A DNA stretch of 64,000 bases, from contig NZ_QFRI01000001.1 in the NCBI RefSeq assembly GCF_003143755.1, forward strand, positions 806,001 to 870,000. The letters are read 5' to 3'. This DNA is from Algibacter marinivivus (GTDB lineage: Bacteria > Bacteroidota > Bacteroidia > Flavobacteriales > Flavobacteriaceae). The translations under genes and the position numbers were made by a program. A model generated the notes under the pieces. It did not search any database and was not told the DNA's origin. It was given only the letters and a program-made list of their open reading frames with translations. Positions 17,691-29,061 of this stretch are shown in pieces. How positions within the stretch are numbered: position 1 is the stretch's first letter; every line of letters begins with the position of its first letter.

Positions 17691-20600
17691 TTAATGTTTT
17701 TGGATAAATAATTTGGTATTTACATCATCAAAAGCAATTTCTATACCATCTTCCAGTTTATCTATAATTTCAAGTTCGTTTGTTAATGTTTCTGTTTTAA
17801 TGTAAGTCATATTAGCATCAACTGCATGTATAACTTGCTCATCTTTTTGAAGGGTTACATCAATTCTGTCTGTGACTTCAAAACCAGAATCTTTACGTAG
17901 ATTCTGTATTCTATTAATCAACTCTCTTGCAATACCTTCTTTTTTCAAATCTTCGGTAATTGTTACATCTAAAGCTACCGTTAAAGCACCTTCATTTGCA
18001 ACCAACCACCCTTCGATATCTTGAGATGTAATCTCTACATCTGTACGTTCTAAAGTAATACTTTTTCCGTTTACTTCGACGTCTAAATTACCATTTTGTT
18101 CGATTTTTTTAATATCGTCAGGTGTAAAGTTATTAACTACTTGAGCAACAGCTTTCATGTCTTTTCCAAAACGAGGACCAAGAACTTTAAAGTTTGGTTT
18201 TATCTGTTTTACTAAAATATCAGACGCATCTTCTAGAACTTCAATTTCTTTTATATTAACCTCAGATTTTATAAGGTCTGCAACGGCTAATATTTCATTT
18301 TTTTGTGATTCGCTATCAATAGGAATCATTATTTTCTGTAATGGCTGTCTTACTTTTATTTTCTCTTTTGCTCTTAACGACAATACTAACGATGATATTG
18401 TTTGAGCACTTTCCATCTTGTTTTCCAGAGACTTATCAACATAAGCTTCATCAAAAACAGGAAAGTTTGCTAAATGCACACTCTCAAAATCTTCTTTTTT
18501 TGTGGCTGCATTTAAATCTAAATACAAACGATCCATAAAAAATGGAGCAATTGGTGCACCTAATTTAGCAATGGTTTCCATACACGTGTAAAGCGTTTGG
18601 TATGCTGAAATTTTATCTTGTTGGTAATCGCCTTTCCAGAAACGTCTTCTACTTAAACGTACAAACCAGTTACTTACATAATCTTGAGTAAAATCTGAAA
18701 TGGCTCTTGCCGCTCTTGTAGGCTCGTAATCTGCATAAAATGCATCCACTTTTTGAATTAATGTATGTAATTCTGAAAGTATCCAACGATCTATTTCTGG
18801 CCTTTCATTTAAAGGAATATCAGCTTCACTATATGTAAAATTATCTAGGTTAGCATATAACTGAAAAAATGAATAGGTATTGTAAAGTGTTCCGAAAAAC
18901 TTACGTTTAACCTCTTCAATACCATCTAAATCAAACTTTAAATTATCCCAAGGATTAGCGTTTGAAATCATATACCAACGTGTGGCATCTGCACCGTAAT
19001 TGCCAAGTGTTTCAAAAGGATCCACAGCGTTTCCTAAACGTTTAGACATTTTTTGCCCGTTCTTATCTAACACCAATCCGTTCGACACCACGTTTTTATA
19101 TGCTACAGAATCAAAAACCATAGTTCCGATAGCGTGAAGCGTATAAAACCAACCTCTAGTTTGATCGACACCTTCTGCTATAAAATCTGCTGGATATGTT
19201 GTGCCTTTATCAATTAAATCTTTGTTCTCAAACGGGTAATGCCATTGTGCGTAAGGCATGGAACCAGAATCGAACCAAACATCAATAAGATCGCTTTCTC
19301 GGAACATTTTTTGACCTGTTTTAGATACTAATACAATATCATCAACAATATTTTTATGTAAATCAATTTTAGCGTAATTGGCTTCAGAATTGTTCCCAAC
19401 TTCAAAATCAGCAAAAATATCTGCTTTCAAAACACCTGCTGAAACAGCCTTAAACATTTCATTCTTCAATTCTTCAACCGAACCAATACAAATTTCCTCT
19501 TTACCATCTTCAGTTCTCCATATTGGCAATGGAATTCCCCAATAACGTGAACGTGATAAATTCCAATCATTAGCATTTGCTAACCAATTACCAAAACGCC
19601 CTGTACCAGTTGATTTTGGCTTCCAGTTTATAGTTTCGTTAAGTTCAAACATTCTGTCCTTAACATCTGTAACTTTTACAAACCAAGAATCTAATGGGTA
19701 GTATAAAATAGGTTTATCTGTTCTCCAGCAATTTGGGTAGCTATGTTTATATTTTTCAACCTTAAAGGCTTTATTTTCTTCCTTTAATTTAATAGCTAGC
19801 TCAACATCTATAGAACGTTCTGGTGCTTCGCCATCATTATAATATTCATTTTTAACATATTTACCAGCAAATTCAGCCATTTCTGGTCTAAACTTTCCTT
19901 GTAAATCTACTAAAGGCACTAAATTATCATTCTCATCCTTAACCAACATTGGTGGAATTTCAGGTGATGCTTGTTTTGCCACTAATGCATCATCTGCTCC
20001 AAAAGTTGGTGCGGTATGAACAATTCCTGTCCCATCTTCAGTAGTTACAAAATCTCCAGAAATGACTCTAAATGCATCCTGAGGATTATCATTTGGAAGC
20101 GCGTATTTTAAAAGCTGCTCGTATCTTATTCCTAGTAAATCTTCACCTTTACATTCAGCAGCAATTAAAAAAGGAATTTTTTTGTTCTCTTTTGAATAGC
20201 TAGATAATTCTGAAACATCTTCAGTTTGCTGATATTTTCCAGTAAATTGTTTACCAACTAAGTTTTTAGCAAGAATAACATGAACAGGCTCAAATGTATA
20301 TTGATTGTAAGTTGCCACTACAACATAATCAATCTTAGAACCAACTGTTAATGCTGTATTACTTGGTAATGTCCAAGGTGTGGTAGTCCAAGTTAAAAAA
20401 TGTAAATGATCAAATCTTTTTAAGAATTCAGGTAATGTATTCTCAATTACTTTAAACTGAGCTACCACAGTTGTATCTGTAACATCTTGATAGGTTCCTG
20501 GTTGGTTTAACTCATGTGAACTTAGACCTGTACCAGCCTTTGGAGAATATGGTTGAATTGTATACCCCTTGTATAATAAGCTTTTGTTGTAAATCTGTTT

Positions 20601-21095
20601 TAATAACCACCAAACAGATTCCATATATTTAGGCTCATAGGTAATGTATGGATCGTCCATATCTACCCAATAACCCATTTTTTGAGTAAGGTCGTTCCAA
20701 ACATCTGTATAGCGCATTACTGCTTTACGACAAGCAGCATTATAATCTTCAACAGAAATGCTTTTACCGATATCTTCTTTAGTAATTCCTAATTCTTTTT
20801 CAACACCTAACTCAATAGGTAAACCGTGTGTGTCCCAACCTGCTTTACGCTTAACTTGGAAGCCTTTCATGGTTTTATAACGCGGAAAGATATCTTTAAT
20901 AGCACGTGCTAAAACGTGGTGTACTCCTGGAAGTCCGTTTGCAGAAGGAGGTCCTTCAAAAAACACGTAAGATTCTTTACCTTCTCTTGTAGATACACTT
21001 TTTTCAAAGATGTTGTTTTCTTGCCAATATTGTAGAACTTCGTTTGCTACATTTGGTAAGTCAAGTCCTTTATATTCAGGAAATTTAGCGCTCAT
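17691..21095 (-). CDS. ileS: Isoleucyl-tRNA synthetase, type 2, with GVHH in place of HIGH
   Basis: Charges tRNA-Ile with isoleucine. The 1134-residue length, about 200 more than the E. coli enzyme, and the C-terminal anticodon-domain region fit the eukaryote-like type 2 IleRS. The HIGH signature near the N-terminus reads GVHH (residues 57-60, in SANGLPGVHHVLAR): positions one and three of the motif are exchanged. The second class I signature is intact as KMSKR (682-686). The CP1 editing domain is present (FLTWTTTPWTLPSNTAL and GTGIVHTAPTFGADD). Type 2 enzymes tolerate mupirocin, and the GxHH form is reported to be hyper-resistant. It is the only ileS in this window. Confidence 0.97.
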   Translation of the reverse strand: MSAKFPEYKGLDLPNVANEVLQYWQENNIFEKSVSTREGKESYVFFEGPPSANGLPGVHHVLARAIKDIFPRYKTMKGFQVKRKAGWDTHGLPIELGVEKELGITKEDIGKSISVEDYNAACRKAVMRYTDVWNDLTQKMGYWVDMDDPYITYEPKYMESVWWLLKQIYNKSLLYKGYTIQPYSPKAGTGLSSHELNQPGTYQDVTDTTVVAQFKVIENTLPEFLKRFDHLHFLTWTTTPWTLPSNTALTVGSKIDYVVVATYNQYTFEPVHVILAKNLVGKQFTGKYQQTEDVSELSSYSKENKKIPFLIAAECKGEDLLGIRYEQLLKYALPNDNPQDAFRVISGDFVTTEDGTGIVHTAPTFGADDALVAKQASPEIPPMLVKDENDNLVPLVDLQGKFRPEMAEFAGKYVKNEYYNDGEAPERSIDVELAIKLKEENKAFKVEKYKHSYPNCWRTDKPILYYPLDSWFVKVTDVKDRMFELNETINWKPKSTGTGRFGNWLANANDWNLSRSRYWGIPLPIWRTEDGKEEICIGSVEELKNEMFKAVSAGVLKADIFADFEVGNNSEANYAKIDLHKNIVDDIVLVSKTGQKMFRESDLIDVWFDSGSMPYAQWHYPFENKDLIDKGTTYPADFIAEGVDQTRGWFYTLHAIGTMVFDSVAYKNVVSNGLVLDKNGQKMSKRLGNAVDPFETLGNYGADATRWYMISNANPWDNLKFDLDGIEEVKRKFFGTLYNTYSFFQLYANLDNFTYSEADIPLNERPEIDRWILSELHTLIQKVDAFYADYEPTRAARAISDFTQDYVSNWFVRLSRRRFWKGDYQQDKISAYQTLYTCMETIAKLGAPIAPFFMDRLYLDLNAATKKEDFESVHLANFPVFDEAYVDKSLENKMESAQTISSLVLSLRAKEKIKVRQPLQKIMIPIDSESQKNEILAVADLIKSEVNIKEIEVLEDASDILVKQIKPNFKVLGPRFGKDMKAVAQVVNNFTPDDIKKIEQNGNLDVEVNGKSITLERTDVEITSQDIEGWLVANEGALTVALDVTITEDLKKEGIARELINRIQNLRKDSGFEVTDRIDVTLQKDEQVIHAVDANMTYIKTETLTNELEIIDKLEDGIEIAFDDVNTKLFIQKH

Positions 21096-21162
21096 TTACT
21101 GTTGATTCTTATAAGTTCGCGAATTTAATGAATTATCCTTAAAACATGAATCTTAAAAACAA

Positions 21163-21190
21163 AAAAGACTACTTAAAAAAGTAGTCTTTT
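21163..21190 (-). terminator. Intrinsic terminator after the T9SS protein gene
   Basis: Ten-base stem AAAAGACTAC/GTAGTCTTTT around an eight-base A-rich loop, followed on the minus strand by a T run. It stands between the 1306-residue protein gene and ileS. Confidence 0.8.
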
Positions 21191-21214
21191 AAAATTTAAT
21201 TATTTGACATTATT

Positions 21215-24200
21215 TTAATTTACAATAATTTTTTTAGTAAGCACTTCATTTGTTTCTGTTCTCATACATACTACATAAGCTCCAGATGATACATTGCTGA
21301 ATTGAATTCCATTCTCTAATTGCGCTCTAGATACATCTGTTAGTTCTATTACTGCCTGCCCACGCATATTTATTAACGATAACTTACCAACATCGCTGCT
21401 TAACTTTTTAGCAAATAATGTGTTGGTTGTGTTCTGATAACGAACATAATTTTCACTCACTAATGATTCTTCTGTACTTAAACTTGCTTGCTCTCCTTGG
21501 AATACAATCTCAAACCTATCATTGAATATCCCTTGATATGATGTGAAACTATAAGTAGCTTCATTCCTCAAATCAAAATACGTTCCAGTTACATTATCTT
21601 TTATGTAAATCTCCTGGTCTGATTCTATGTTGCCTAACTCAGTAATTCTTATTTCAAAACTATTATCACCTGATGATCTGAAGTTTAATGGTACCGTTTT
21701 GTCTTCTGTAATCTCAGAATAGGCCTGCATATTCATATTCTGTCCTTCTAACTCTAAATTCAAATCATTATTACTAACCTCTGTGTTTTTGGCATCATAA
21801 CCATAATCAAAAGCATCTGTTGTATAATCACTAAAGCCTAATAAAAGTTCTCTTGTGGTTTCTGGCCCTGAGGTAGAGTTGAATTCTATACGGATTCTTT
21901 GCATACTATCTTCAGACACATCTGTCTTAGAACTGGTATTTGAGGTTTTGCCCTTTGATGTACTTCTTCTTGAAAAGGTAGAACCATTGTTATATGTACC
22001 ATCTGCGTCTGCTTCTTTTATAAAAATACGTTGGCTGTTGTTAAACTCTACTTGTCCTGTAGCTACTATTTCTGCAATAAATCCTTGCCCTACTGGAAGG
22101 TATCTGGTTGGTACAATGGTACCATCTTGATTGCCATTATGGTCTCCATAAAAACTAACAAATTGATAGGCTCTTGTTGATCCTAATTTGTTTACTTGGG
22201 CATAACCACCATGGTATTCGTTAAGATTATGTGAGGTTCCGCCCCATTGTTGCCATAGTTGTAAAGTACCATCTATAACACCTACATTATCATCTATAAA
22301 TTTATGCACGTCTAGTGCTGATGCATAAGGATTACCTAATAAATATTCTGTTTTTGATACATTGGCCACTGATCCTGGTCCGCCAACATCTTCTACGTCT
22401 AATAAAATAGTCCCATTGTTTGGTTTGCCTTCAAAGATGTATTCTCCAGTTGCTCCATTTCCTTTTTGTGTATATCCAACCCCTGAACTTAATCCTGTTG
22501 ACGTTGATATTTGCGCCCAATCCCAATAGGTCTTACCATTTATAAACGTATATAACCAATACGTGCTTATGTTTCCACTTCCTGTATAGCCTGAGGTAAA
22601 CAAACAATCAGATCCAGATTCATCTTTTAGCATGTTTAATCTAAAATCGGTATTGTTAGTATTATTAGTTGTAGCATTATTATCTGTTAAACTTGTAGCT
22701 GATAAAGCGCCTACTGGAGATGACCAATAGTTATACCAATATGGGCTTGATGTCCCTTCTTGTCGCCTTAATATCTTACCTGTTGAAGAGGTTACTAAAT
22801 CACTCGTTGTGGTTTGAATTAACTGGGAATCATCTTCTAAATCTAATGTCCCGTTAAGCTCTAAATACCAATCATTCTCAACCACACTGTCACTATGAAC
22901 GGTTAGTTTTGAACTTGAGTCTATTATTAATCCTGAGGCTTTTATTTCATGACAGGCTAAAACTTCGCTTGATATTTTTATTATGTTCCAATCTTTATTA
23001 CTTGAGGTCTGGTTAATATCCCAAACATCTCCATGTAACCAAACACTTTCACTTGTCCAATTACCATTACTTGAACTCTCATACGGCATTGGTGCTGTTT
23101 GCTCTTGAATTGTTGTTATGTTGTGCAAGTATCCTGTATGTCCATTCCCTGAATAATCTGTAGTTCGGCCTGTTTGAATATCTGTCATCGGATAGTAAGC
23201 CTTTAAACTTGACCATGGTAATATTGAAGAGGTAGTATTATCTATTATTGGCTTTGGGACTACTGAACCTATAACGTTACCTGAGTCAGATGTCACCTCT
23301 TGATATATGATTTTTTGAAGCTGATTTTGTGTTAAAGGTGTATTAAATACACGTACTTCATCTATATTACCTTTAAATAGTTTTAAATGATCTAATCCTC
23401 TGGCACCTATGGTAAACTTATTAGTTGAAGTATAAATGGAAGACGACAAAGATGCATTATTACTTGTAGCTGTTAGCACACCATTAATGTAAGCCTTAAG
23501 TTTTGATGTTGATAATGAATTATCAAATACTATAGCTACATGCGTCCAAAGATCTTTTTCTATAGATGGCATTGTTACTAATACATTATTAACTCTTGCC
23601 CATATTTGTCTTGAACTATGCGCTTCTATACTTAAATCTCCAAAACTCAGTATCTCTGATGAGGTTGTAAAATTCTCATCTAACTTTATCCAAGCCATAA
23701 GTGTGGCTTGATTGTAGCCTGTTAAATCTAAATCACTCTCTATATAATCATCAATACCATCAAAATCTATGGTTGCAGATGCTGGTGGGTTAACATTGAA
23801 TATATCTCGGTAATCTAAATCTCCTCCTGTTGCCAAATCGCCATCACCATCTGGTAAAATACTTAAATCTGTAGGATCGTCAATATCTTCGTTTACATCT
23901 AAATTAGCATCATTAATCCCATTCGTTTCAAAAGCATTATCTAAACCATCATTATCAGAATCAGTACCTATAAGTGAATTAGCCATCCCATTCTCTTGTA
24001 TATCTAGAATACCATCATTATCACTATCTGTATCTAAATAATCAGGTGTCCCATCACCATCTGTATCTTCAGGAGTCATTCCTGTTCCATAATTATCCCA
24101 CAACCCTGCATAAGGACCAGATGCATTAACTGTTCCACTTGGCGCTATATAACCTGACGTAGTTTGAATTTCTATATTATTAGGAATTCCATCATTATCT

Positions 24201-25135
24201 GAATCAATATCTATTGGGGGAACACATGCTAAACTATATGCAAAAGTGTCTAAACCATGCGGCTCATGAGTACTAATAATTAATTGCCCAGAAACAACTA
24301 TGTGCCTAATTGAAACTTTACTCATTCCAGAATTCGATGTAATACCAAAAGTATTTTCAATATTTTGTCCAGCTATTACAGATGTTTTTAAAACCCCATC
24401 AGCATCATATAAATTTATTGCTCCAACTGCATCATCTCCTATAAAATTATCATTAAAATAACCTACTAAATTACCATCAACATAAATCTCATAACTATTA
24501 ACAGTTCCATTACCTGTAGTATCGAAAATATCAATCATATCAAAACTAAAAGAACGAACTGGTGTTGTGAAATTAATATTTACAGTGTAGTAATCCCCCG
24601 CTTGGGCTCCAGTTTCTGGGTAAACATAAACACCTTGACCAGAATTACCTGAAATAAACCCTCCAGAGGTTGTTGTCCTCAAAACTGCTATTCTAGGAGA
24701 AGTGGTTCTACGATAGTAATTAGACTCAAAGTCTATTGTACCATTTGCAAATGTTCCAACACTTGTATTAGCACTTCCTGCTGTCCATGAACTACCTGGA
24801 AAACTATAATCACTTGAACCGTTTAAAACAGTTAAAGCCTCTCCTTTTGAATAGACCTCTTGTTGAAAGCCAGATTCTTGATACCCTAAACCATTAGTAT
24901 TATTACCAATAGTAAAAATATTTAAACCATTTTTAGACCAAGTTACTGCATCTCCTTTTGGTGATGAAGCTCCAGATAAAGGAGAACAAGTTGCAGTATC
25001 AATAATACCATCATTATTATTATCTACATCAAAAGCATCTAACACTCCATCATTATCTACGTCTTGCCCTTTTACAATTTGAGGAAGAAATAATAATCCT
25101 ATAAGTAGAGTTATTAATTGTAATTTTATTTTCAT
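21215..25135 (-). CDS. Large T9SS-exported protein with TSP3 repeats and LamG domain
   Basis: A 1306-residue surface or secreted protein. The signal peptide ends near IVKGQ (about residue 24). Thrombospondin type 3-like calcium-binding runs follow directly ([12 protein letters not shown]) and again around 310-445 ([18 protein letters not shown]). A LamG/concanavalin-like domain occupies about 455-615 ([40 protein letters not shown]). A long beta-rich module with [16 protein letters not shown] and [11 protein letters not shown] precedes a C-terminal type A T9SS sorting domain ending VLTKKIIVN. It may act in adhesion or polysaccharide binding; no catalytic domain is seen. The C-terminal module recurs in the partial gene at 61736. 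Confidence 0.93.
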   Translation of the reverse strand: MKIKLQLITLLIGLLFLPQIVKGQDVDNDGVLDAFDVDNNNDGIIDTATCSPLSGASSPKGDAVTWSKNGLNIFTIGNNTNGLGYQESGFQQEVYSKGEALTVLNGSSDYSFPGSSWTAGSANTSVGTFANGTIDFESNYYRRTTSPRIAVLRTTTSGGFISGNSGQGVYVYPETGAQAGDYYTVNINFTTPVRSFSFDMIDIFDTTGNGTVNSYEIYVDGNLVGYFNDNFIGDDAVGAINLYDADGVLKTSVIAGQNIENTFGITSNSGMSKVSIRHIVVSGQLIISTHEPHGLDTFAYSLACVPPIDIDSDNDGIPNNIEIQTTSGYIAPSGTVNASGPYAGLWDNYGTGMTPEDTDGDGTPDYLDTDSDNDGILDIQENGMANSLIGTDSDNDGLDNAFETNGINDANLDVNEDIDDPTDLSILPDGDGDLATGGDLDYRDIFNVNPPASATIDFDGIDDYIESDLDLTGYNQATLMAWIKLDENFTTSSEILSFGDLSIEAHSSRQIWARVNNVLVTMPSIEKDLWTHVAIVFDNSLSTSKLKAYINGVLTATSNNASLSSSIYTSTNKFTIGARGLDHLKLFKGNIDEVRVFNTPLTQNQLQKIIYQEVTSDSGNVIGSVVPKPIIDNTTSSILPWSSLKAYYPMTDIQTGRTTDYSGNGHTGYLHNITTIQEQTAPMPYESSSNGNWTSESVWLHGDVWDINQTSSNKDWNIIKISSEVLACHEIKASGLIIDSSSKLTVHSDSVVENDWYLELNGTLDLEDDSQLIQTTTSDLVTSSTGKILRRQEGTSSPYWYNYWSSPVGALSATSLTDNNATTNNTNNTDFRLNMLKDESGSDCLFTSGYTGSGNISTYWLYTFINGKTYWDWAQISTSTGLSSGVGYTQKGNGATGEYIFEGKPNNGTILLDVEDVGGPGSVANVSKTEYLLGNPYASALDVHKFIDDNVGVIDGTLQLWQQWGGTSHNLNEYHGGYAQVNKLGSTRAYQFVSFYGDHNGNQDGTIVPTRYLPVGQGFIAEIVATGQVEFNNSQRIFIKEADADGTYNNGSTFSRRSTSKGKTSNTSSKTDVSEDSMQRIRIEFNSTSGPETTRELLLGFSDYTTDAFDYGYDAKNTEVSNNDLNLELEGQNMNMQAYSEITEDKTVPLNFRSSGDNSFEIRITELGNIESDQEIYIKDNVTGTYFDLRNEATYSFTSYQGIFNDRFEIVFQGEQASLSTEESLVSENYVRYQNTTNTLFAKKLSSDVGKLSLINMRGQAVIELTDVSRAQLENGIQFSNVSSGAYVVCMRTETNEVLTKKIIVN

Positions 25136-25489
25136 AATTAATAGATTTGGGTAAACCTTAATTAGTTAATTGTCAGAAAATTAATAGTTTAAAAACTTAA
25201 CTCTAAAAAATTATACATATAATTAACGTAGCTAAATGATACCCAAATTTTTGATACATTTAACCTGATTCAATTTATATGCCAAAACTATACTGAAACT
25301 ATACTTGAGGGAAGAATACTTCGATTTTTAGAATCTAACTCTTAAGACTCCTAATAAATTAATAGACAATAATACTACAAATAATCGATAAAAACCAATA
25401 AATATCAGTTTAAGTGATTTATTTTTTCGACGAAATACATTTTTAATGAAATGAAAAGATTATATATTTTCAATAAAAAAAAGCAAATT
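25136..25489. other. AT-rich intergenic region of 354 bases
   Basis: No ORF or RNA gene recognised. A minus-strand TAGTTTTG at 25283-25290 matches the -7 consensus and could drive the T9SS protein gene with a leader of about 145 bases, but no -33 TTG is found at proper spacing. Nothing else stands out. Confidence 0.5.
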
Positions 25490-26848
25490 TTAAACAACAA
25501 AACCTACCAAATCTTCAATTTTAGAAATCAATTGAATTTTAATAACAGTATTTTTAAGTGAAATTTTATTGTATTTAGATACAAAAATGGTTGAAAATCC
25601 AAGCTTTTCTGCTTCTAAAATTCGTTGCTCTACGCGTTGAACCGGACGTATCTCACCAGATAAGCCAACCTCAGCTGCAAAGCAAAAATCTTTTTGAAGC
25701 GCTACATCTTCATTAGATGACAAGATAGAAGCTACTACAGCTAAATCTATTGCAGGATCATCAACCGTAATACCACCTGTGATATTTAGAAATACATCTT
25801 TGGCTCCTAGACGGAACCCAGCTCGTTTTTCTAAAACTGCCAAAAGCATATTTAAACGTTTGGCATTAAAACCTGTGGCGCTACGTTGTGGTGTGCCATA
25901 TACAGCTGTACTTACTAAGGCTTGAACTTCAATCATAAGTGGACGCATACCCTCCAAAGTTGCAGCAATAGCATTTCCAGATAATTCTTCGTCTTTTTTA
26001 GAAATTAAAATTTCTGAAGGGTTAGAAACCTCTCTTAAACCAGAGCCTTGCATTTCATAAATGCCTAATTCATTGGTAGAACCAAAGCGGTTTTTATGTG
26101 CTCTTAAAATCCTAAATACATGGTTCCTGTCGCCTTCAAATTGTAAAACAGTATCTACCATGTGTTCTAAAATTTTAGGACCAGCAATGTTACCATCTTT
26201 AGTAATATGACCAATTAACAAAACAGGTGTGGCAGTTTCTTTAGCAAACTTTATTAGTTCAGTTGTACACTCTTTTATTTGGGAAATACTTCCAGAAGAC
26301 GATTCAATATAATCACTATGTAGGGTTTGAATAGAATCTATTATAACAATATCAGGTTCTAAAGCTTCTATTTGTTTGAATATATTTTGCGTTTTAGTTT
26401 CTGTTAAAATATAGCAATTACTATTTTCAGGATTGATGCGTTCAGCACGCATTTTTATTTGTTTTTGACTTTCTTCACCAGAAACATATAACGTTTTGTA
26501 CGGTAATTTTAATGAGATTTGAAGTAACAACGTACTTTTACCAATTCCGGGTTCTCCTCCTAATAATGTTAATGACCCTGGGACAATTCCACCACCTAAT
26601 ACACGATTAAACTCTGCATCAAAAGTATTTAATCTTGGCTCTTTTGAAGTATCAATTTCATTTATTCTTAATGGAATTGAGGCTTTTTTTACAGGCGATG
26701 TTGGAGATTTCCAATCGCTCTTTTCAGGTTTTTGAATAAGCTCTTCAACTATAGTATTCCATTCTTTACAAGCATTACATTGCCCTTGCCATTTAGCATA
26801 TTGAGACCCGCAATTCTGACAAAAAAAAGTAGTTTTAACTTTAGCCAT
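25490..26848 (-). CDS. radA: DNA repair protein RadA/Sms
   Basis: RecA-like ATPase that aids branch migration during recombinational repair. The 452 residues carry the full family layout. An N-terminal C4 zinc finger comes first (Cys10, 13, 24, 27). The ATPase domain has the Walker A GGEPGIGKSTLLLQ and Walker B region DIVIIDSIQTL. The RadA-specific KNRFGSTNELGIYEM follows, and a C-terminal Lon-protease-like domain contains NITGGITVDDPAIDLA. It is two bases past the stop of the esterase-like gene and is last in the panC-panD-flippase-esterase-radA row. Confidence 0.97.
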   Translation of the reverse strand: MAKVKTTFFCQNCGSQYAKWQGQCNACKEWNTIVEELIQKPEKSDWKSPTSPVKKASIPLRINEIDTSKEPRLNTFDAEFNRVLGGGIVPGSLTLLGGEPGIGKSTLLLQISLKLPYKTLYVSGEESQKQIKMRAERINPENSNCYILTETKTQNIFKQIEALEPDIVIIDSIQTLHSDYIESSSGSISQIKECTTELIKFAKETATPVLLIGHITKDGNIAGPKILEHMVDTVLQFEGDRNHVFRILRAHKNRFGSTNELGIYEMQGSGLREVSNPSEILISKKDEELSGNAIAATLEGMRPLMIEVQALVSTAVYGTPQRSATGFNAKRLNMLLAVLEKRAGFRLGAKDVFLNITGGITVDDPAIDLAVVASILSSNEDVALQKDFCFAAEVGLSGEIRPVQRVEQRILEAEKLGFSTIFVSKYNKISLKNTVIKIQLISKIEDLVGFVV

Positions 26849-26850
26849 TT

Positions 26851-28002
26851 TTAATATCCAAAATCTTCTTTAATTAAATCTGCTTTTTCAAGCATTAAGT
26901 CTTTTGTAAGTCCCGCAATTTCTTCTAAAGTATAGGCAGATTGATAGGTGCGCATTGCTTTTTTAGGCTCTCCAGTTTCTTCATAAAAGCGGGCAATATA
27001 GTAAGTCCCTAAAAGCGTTTCAGGATATGCTTTTCTAGCCATTTTTCCTAATTCTTCATAATACTCGTATAATTCATTTTTTTCAATAGCTGCAGATATC
27101 GCTTTAAAATCATTAATTAAAACTTTCTTTTCTATACTAAACAAATCAGAAATAGCTTGATATTTTTCTTGAAGATAAAGCACTGGAGATATTTCCAGTT
27201 CTAATATTACATCTTTGTATTCCTTTTTTGAAATAGGCTGAAACACATTGAAAATATTTTCTAAAGCTTTAGGAATAGCATGAGTTGGCACTGAATAATG
27301 AGACGGTCCATTAAAACTGTCAAAATTATATACTAAGTTTTCATTTTCAATAGCATTAACATCAGTATTTAACGCTTCTGTCATTCGCTTTATTGATTTA
27401 GCATCACTATTTGTATTTGCTAAATAGTAAAATGTTTTAGATTCAATTTTAGTCATCACTTCAGGTAAATAATCTATCATTTGAGGTGCTAATTCTGGAC
27501 TTATACTAATATATCCTTGAAATAATGACCTAGGCTTTAATAAATAATAGTTTATAAAGTTTGCTGTTTCACCATGTCCTATGGCCACTCTAAAATTACC
27601 TGCTCTGTATGTTTTTTCAATGTACGGCAATAACTCCATACCTATAAATTCAAAAAAAGCAGCACCAGTTTCAATAGGCAATGAGTTTTGTTCAGAATAC
27701 ATACAATCGTCAAATCGTTTATCAATTTGATTAATCCCAACAACAATAGACTCTGGCATGTCTTCCCAATAGGAGTAATAATCAACATTTCCTGCAACTG
27801 CTTCAAACAAATAGTCTCCATCTAAAACAACAAATACTGGGTAAGTTTTATCAACATCAGAATTATACCCTCTTGGTAATTGAATTTTTATTTGTCTTTC
27901 TTCTCCTAATTTTGAAGATTGAATTGTTTCGTATTTAACTTGAGCATTTGAAGTATTAAAAACTGCAAAAAGAAGCAATAAGAAAACTGCTGTTTTTTTC
28001 AT
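26851..28002 (-). CDS. Esterase-D-like alpha/beta-hydrolase homologue lacking the nucleophile Ser
   Basis: A 383-residue secreted protein: signal peptide (ending FNTSNA), an Esterase-D/IroE-like fold (about 20-265), and a helical TPR-like tail (about 285-383, YYIARFYEETGEPKKAMRTYQSAY). The fold blocks are present (RQIKIQLPRGYN, YPVFVVLDGDYLF, IVVGINQIDKRFDD). However, the nucleophile elbow, normally GHSxGG, reads IGHGETAN, so Gly144 sits where the catalytic Ser should be. A His near the usual position is kept (GPSHYSVP). It is therefore probably not a classical hydrolase and may be a binding protein. Two bases separate it from radA. The family call is good; the function is open. Confidence 0.85.
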   Translation of the reverse strand: MKKTAVFLLLLFAVFNTSNAQVKYETIQSSKLGEERQIKIQLPRGYNSDVDKTYPVFVVLDGDYLFEAVAGNVDYYSYWEDMPESIVVGINQIDKRFDDCMYSEQNSLPIETGAAFFEFIGMELLPYIEKTYRAGNFRVAIGHGETANFINYYLLKPRSLFQGYISISPELAPQMIDYLPEVMTKIESKTFYYLANTNSDAKSIKRMTEALNTDVNAIENENLVYNFDSFNGPSHYSVPTHAIPKALENIFNVFQPISKKEYKDVILELEISPVLYLQEKYQAISDLFSIEKKVLINDFKAISAAIEKNELYEYYEELGKMARKAYPETLLGTYYIARFYEETGEPKKAMRTYQSAYTLEEIAGLTKDLMLEKADLIKEDFGY

Positions 28003-28088
28003 CTTAGAATGATTTGAGATTTATAATGGCAAGGTAATAAATTGAACCAAGGATTGAAAGCAAAGATTTTTAAGCTGTAAACAACCTT

Positions 28089-29057
28089 TTAAACATTTTC
28101 TGAAGTTTTCTTTCTGTTATAAATAGGTAAATAAATTAAAGAAAGTCCTCCAAAAATAATAATCATAAGTGTTTGTGAAGCCCACATAATCCATCCGAAA
28201 GCAATACTAGGATCTTCAGGAATTCCAAAAATTGAGAATGCTGCATAAATAGCTAATGGGTAAGACCCAATGCCTCCATTTGTAGCTGCAATACTAAAGC
28301 TTGCCGAAATAAAACCAATTAAAACGGCTCCTATTGTAATACCATCTAATTCAGCAATAGAAAATGTTGTAACATAAAACATAAGCACATACATTCCCCA
28401 AATAAATAGGGTATGAAAAATATAAGCCCATTTCTTTTTCATTTTAAAAATACTAAGTGCACCCTCTATTAATCCATTTACAAATGTTCTTATTTTTAAG
28501 GCGATTTTAGATTTACTTTTCTTTATAAATATTAGAAAAAGCACTAATACAAATACACCACCAACCAGAACAATTATAATTTTCTTTGGATCGAATTTTT
28601 CAATTAAAAATTGATAAATAAAATCGAATTGAAGAAAAAGTGTAATGCCTATAATTCCAAACATTACTATTAAGTCCGCAATACGTTCTGCTACAATGGT
28701 TCCAAATGCTTTTTCAAAAGGAACGCCTTCATAATTAGTGAGAATAGAGGCTCTGGCAACTTCTCCGGCTCTAGGTATAGTATAGTTTATTAAATACGTA
28801 GCAAAAACAGCCATAACACTATTACCAAATTTTACGTTATAGCCCATTGGTTCTAGTTGATAACGCCAACGATAAGCTCTAGATAAATGACTTAAAAACC
28901 CTAAAAACATTCCTAATACAATCCATGTATAATCTGCATTTTTAGCGTATTCAAGTAACTCATCTATTGATACCTTTGATAGAGAATACCAAACCAAAAA
29001 AACTCCCAATAATAATGGGAGTGAAATTTTAAGTATATTTTTTAGCTTTTTATCCAA
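28089..29057 (-). CDS. Flippase-like integral membrane protein (LPG synthase TM-region/UPF0104 family)
   Basis: A 322-residue protein with about eight membrane helices and no soluble synthase domain. Family blocks are YTWIVLGMFLGFLSHLSRAYRW, INYTIPRAGEVARASIL, FGTIVAERIADLIVM and a C-terminal ATNGGIGSYPLAIYAAFSIFG. The family includes the membrane half of lysyl-phosphatidylglycerol synthase and lipid flippase-like proteins; the substrate is unknown here. It starts four bases past panD, so it probably rides in the pantothenate transcript, a common flavobacterial order. Confidence 0.9.
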   Translation of the reverse strand: MDKKLKNILKISLPLLLGVFLVWYSLSKVSIDELLEYAKNADYTWIVLGMFLGFLSHLSRAYRWRYQLEPMGYNVKFGNSVMAVFATYLINYTIPRAGEVARASILTNYEGVPFEKAFGTIVAERIADLIVMFGIIGITLFLQFDFIYQFLIEKFDPKKIIIVLVGGVFVLVLFLIFIKKSKSKIALKIRTFVNGLIEGALSIFKMKKKWAYIFHTLFIWGMYVLMFYVTTFSIAELDGITIGAVLIGFISASFSIAATNGGIGSYPLAIYAAFSIFGIPEDPSIAFGWIMWASQTLMIIIFGGLSLIYLPIYNRKKTSENV

Positions 29058-29061
29058 AAGT

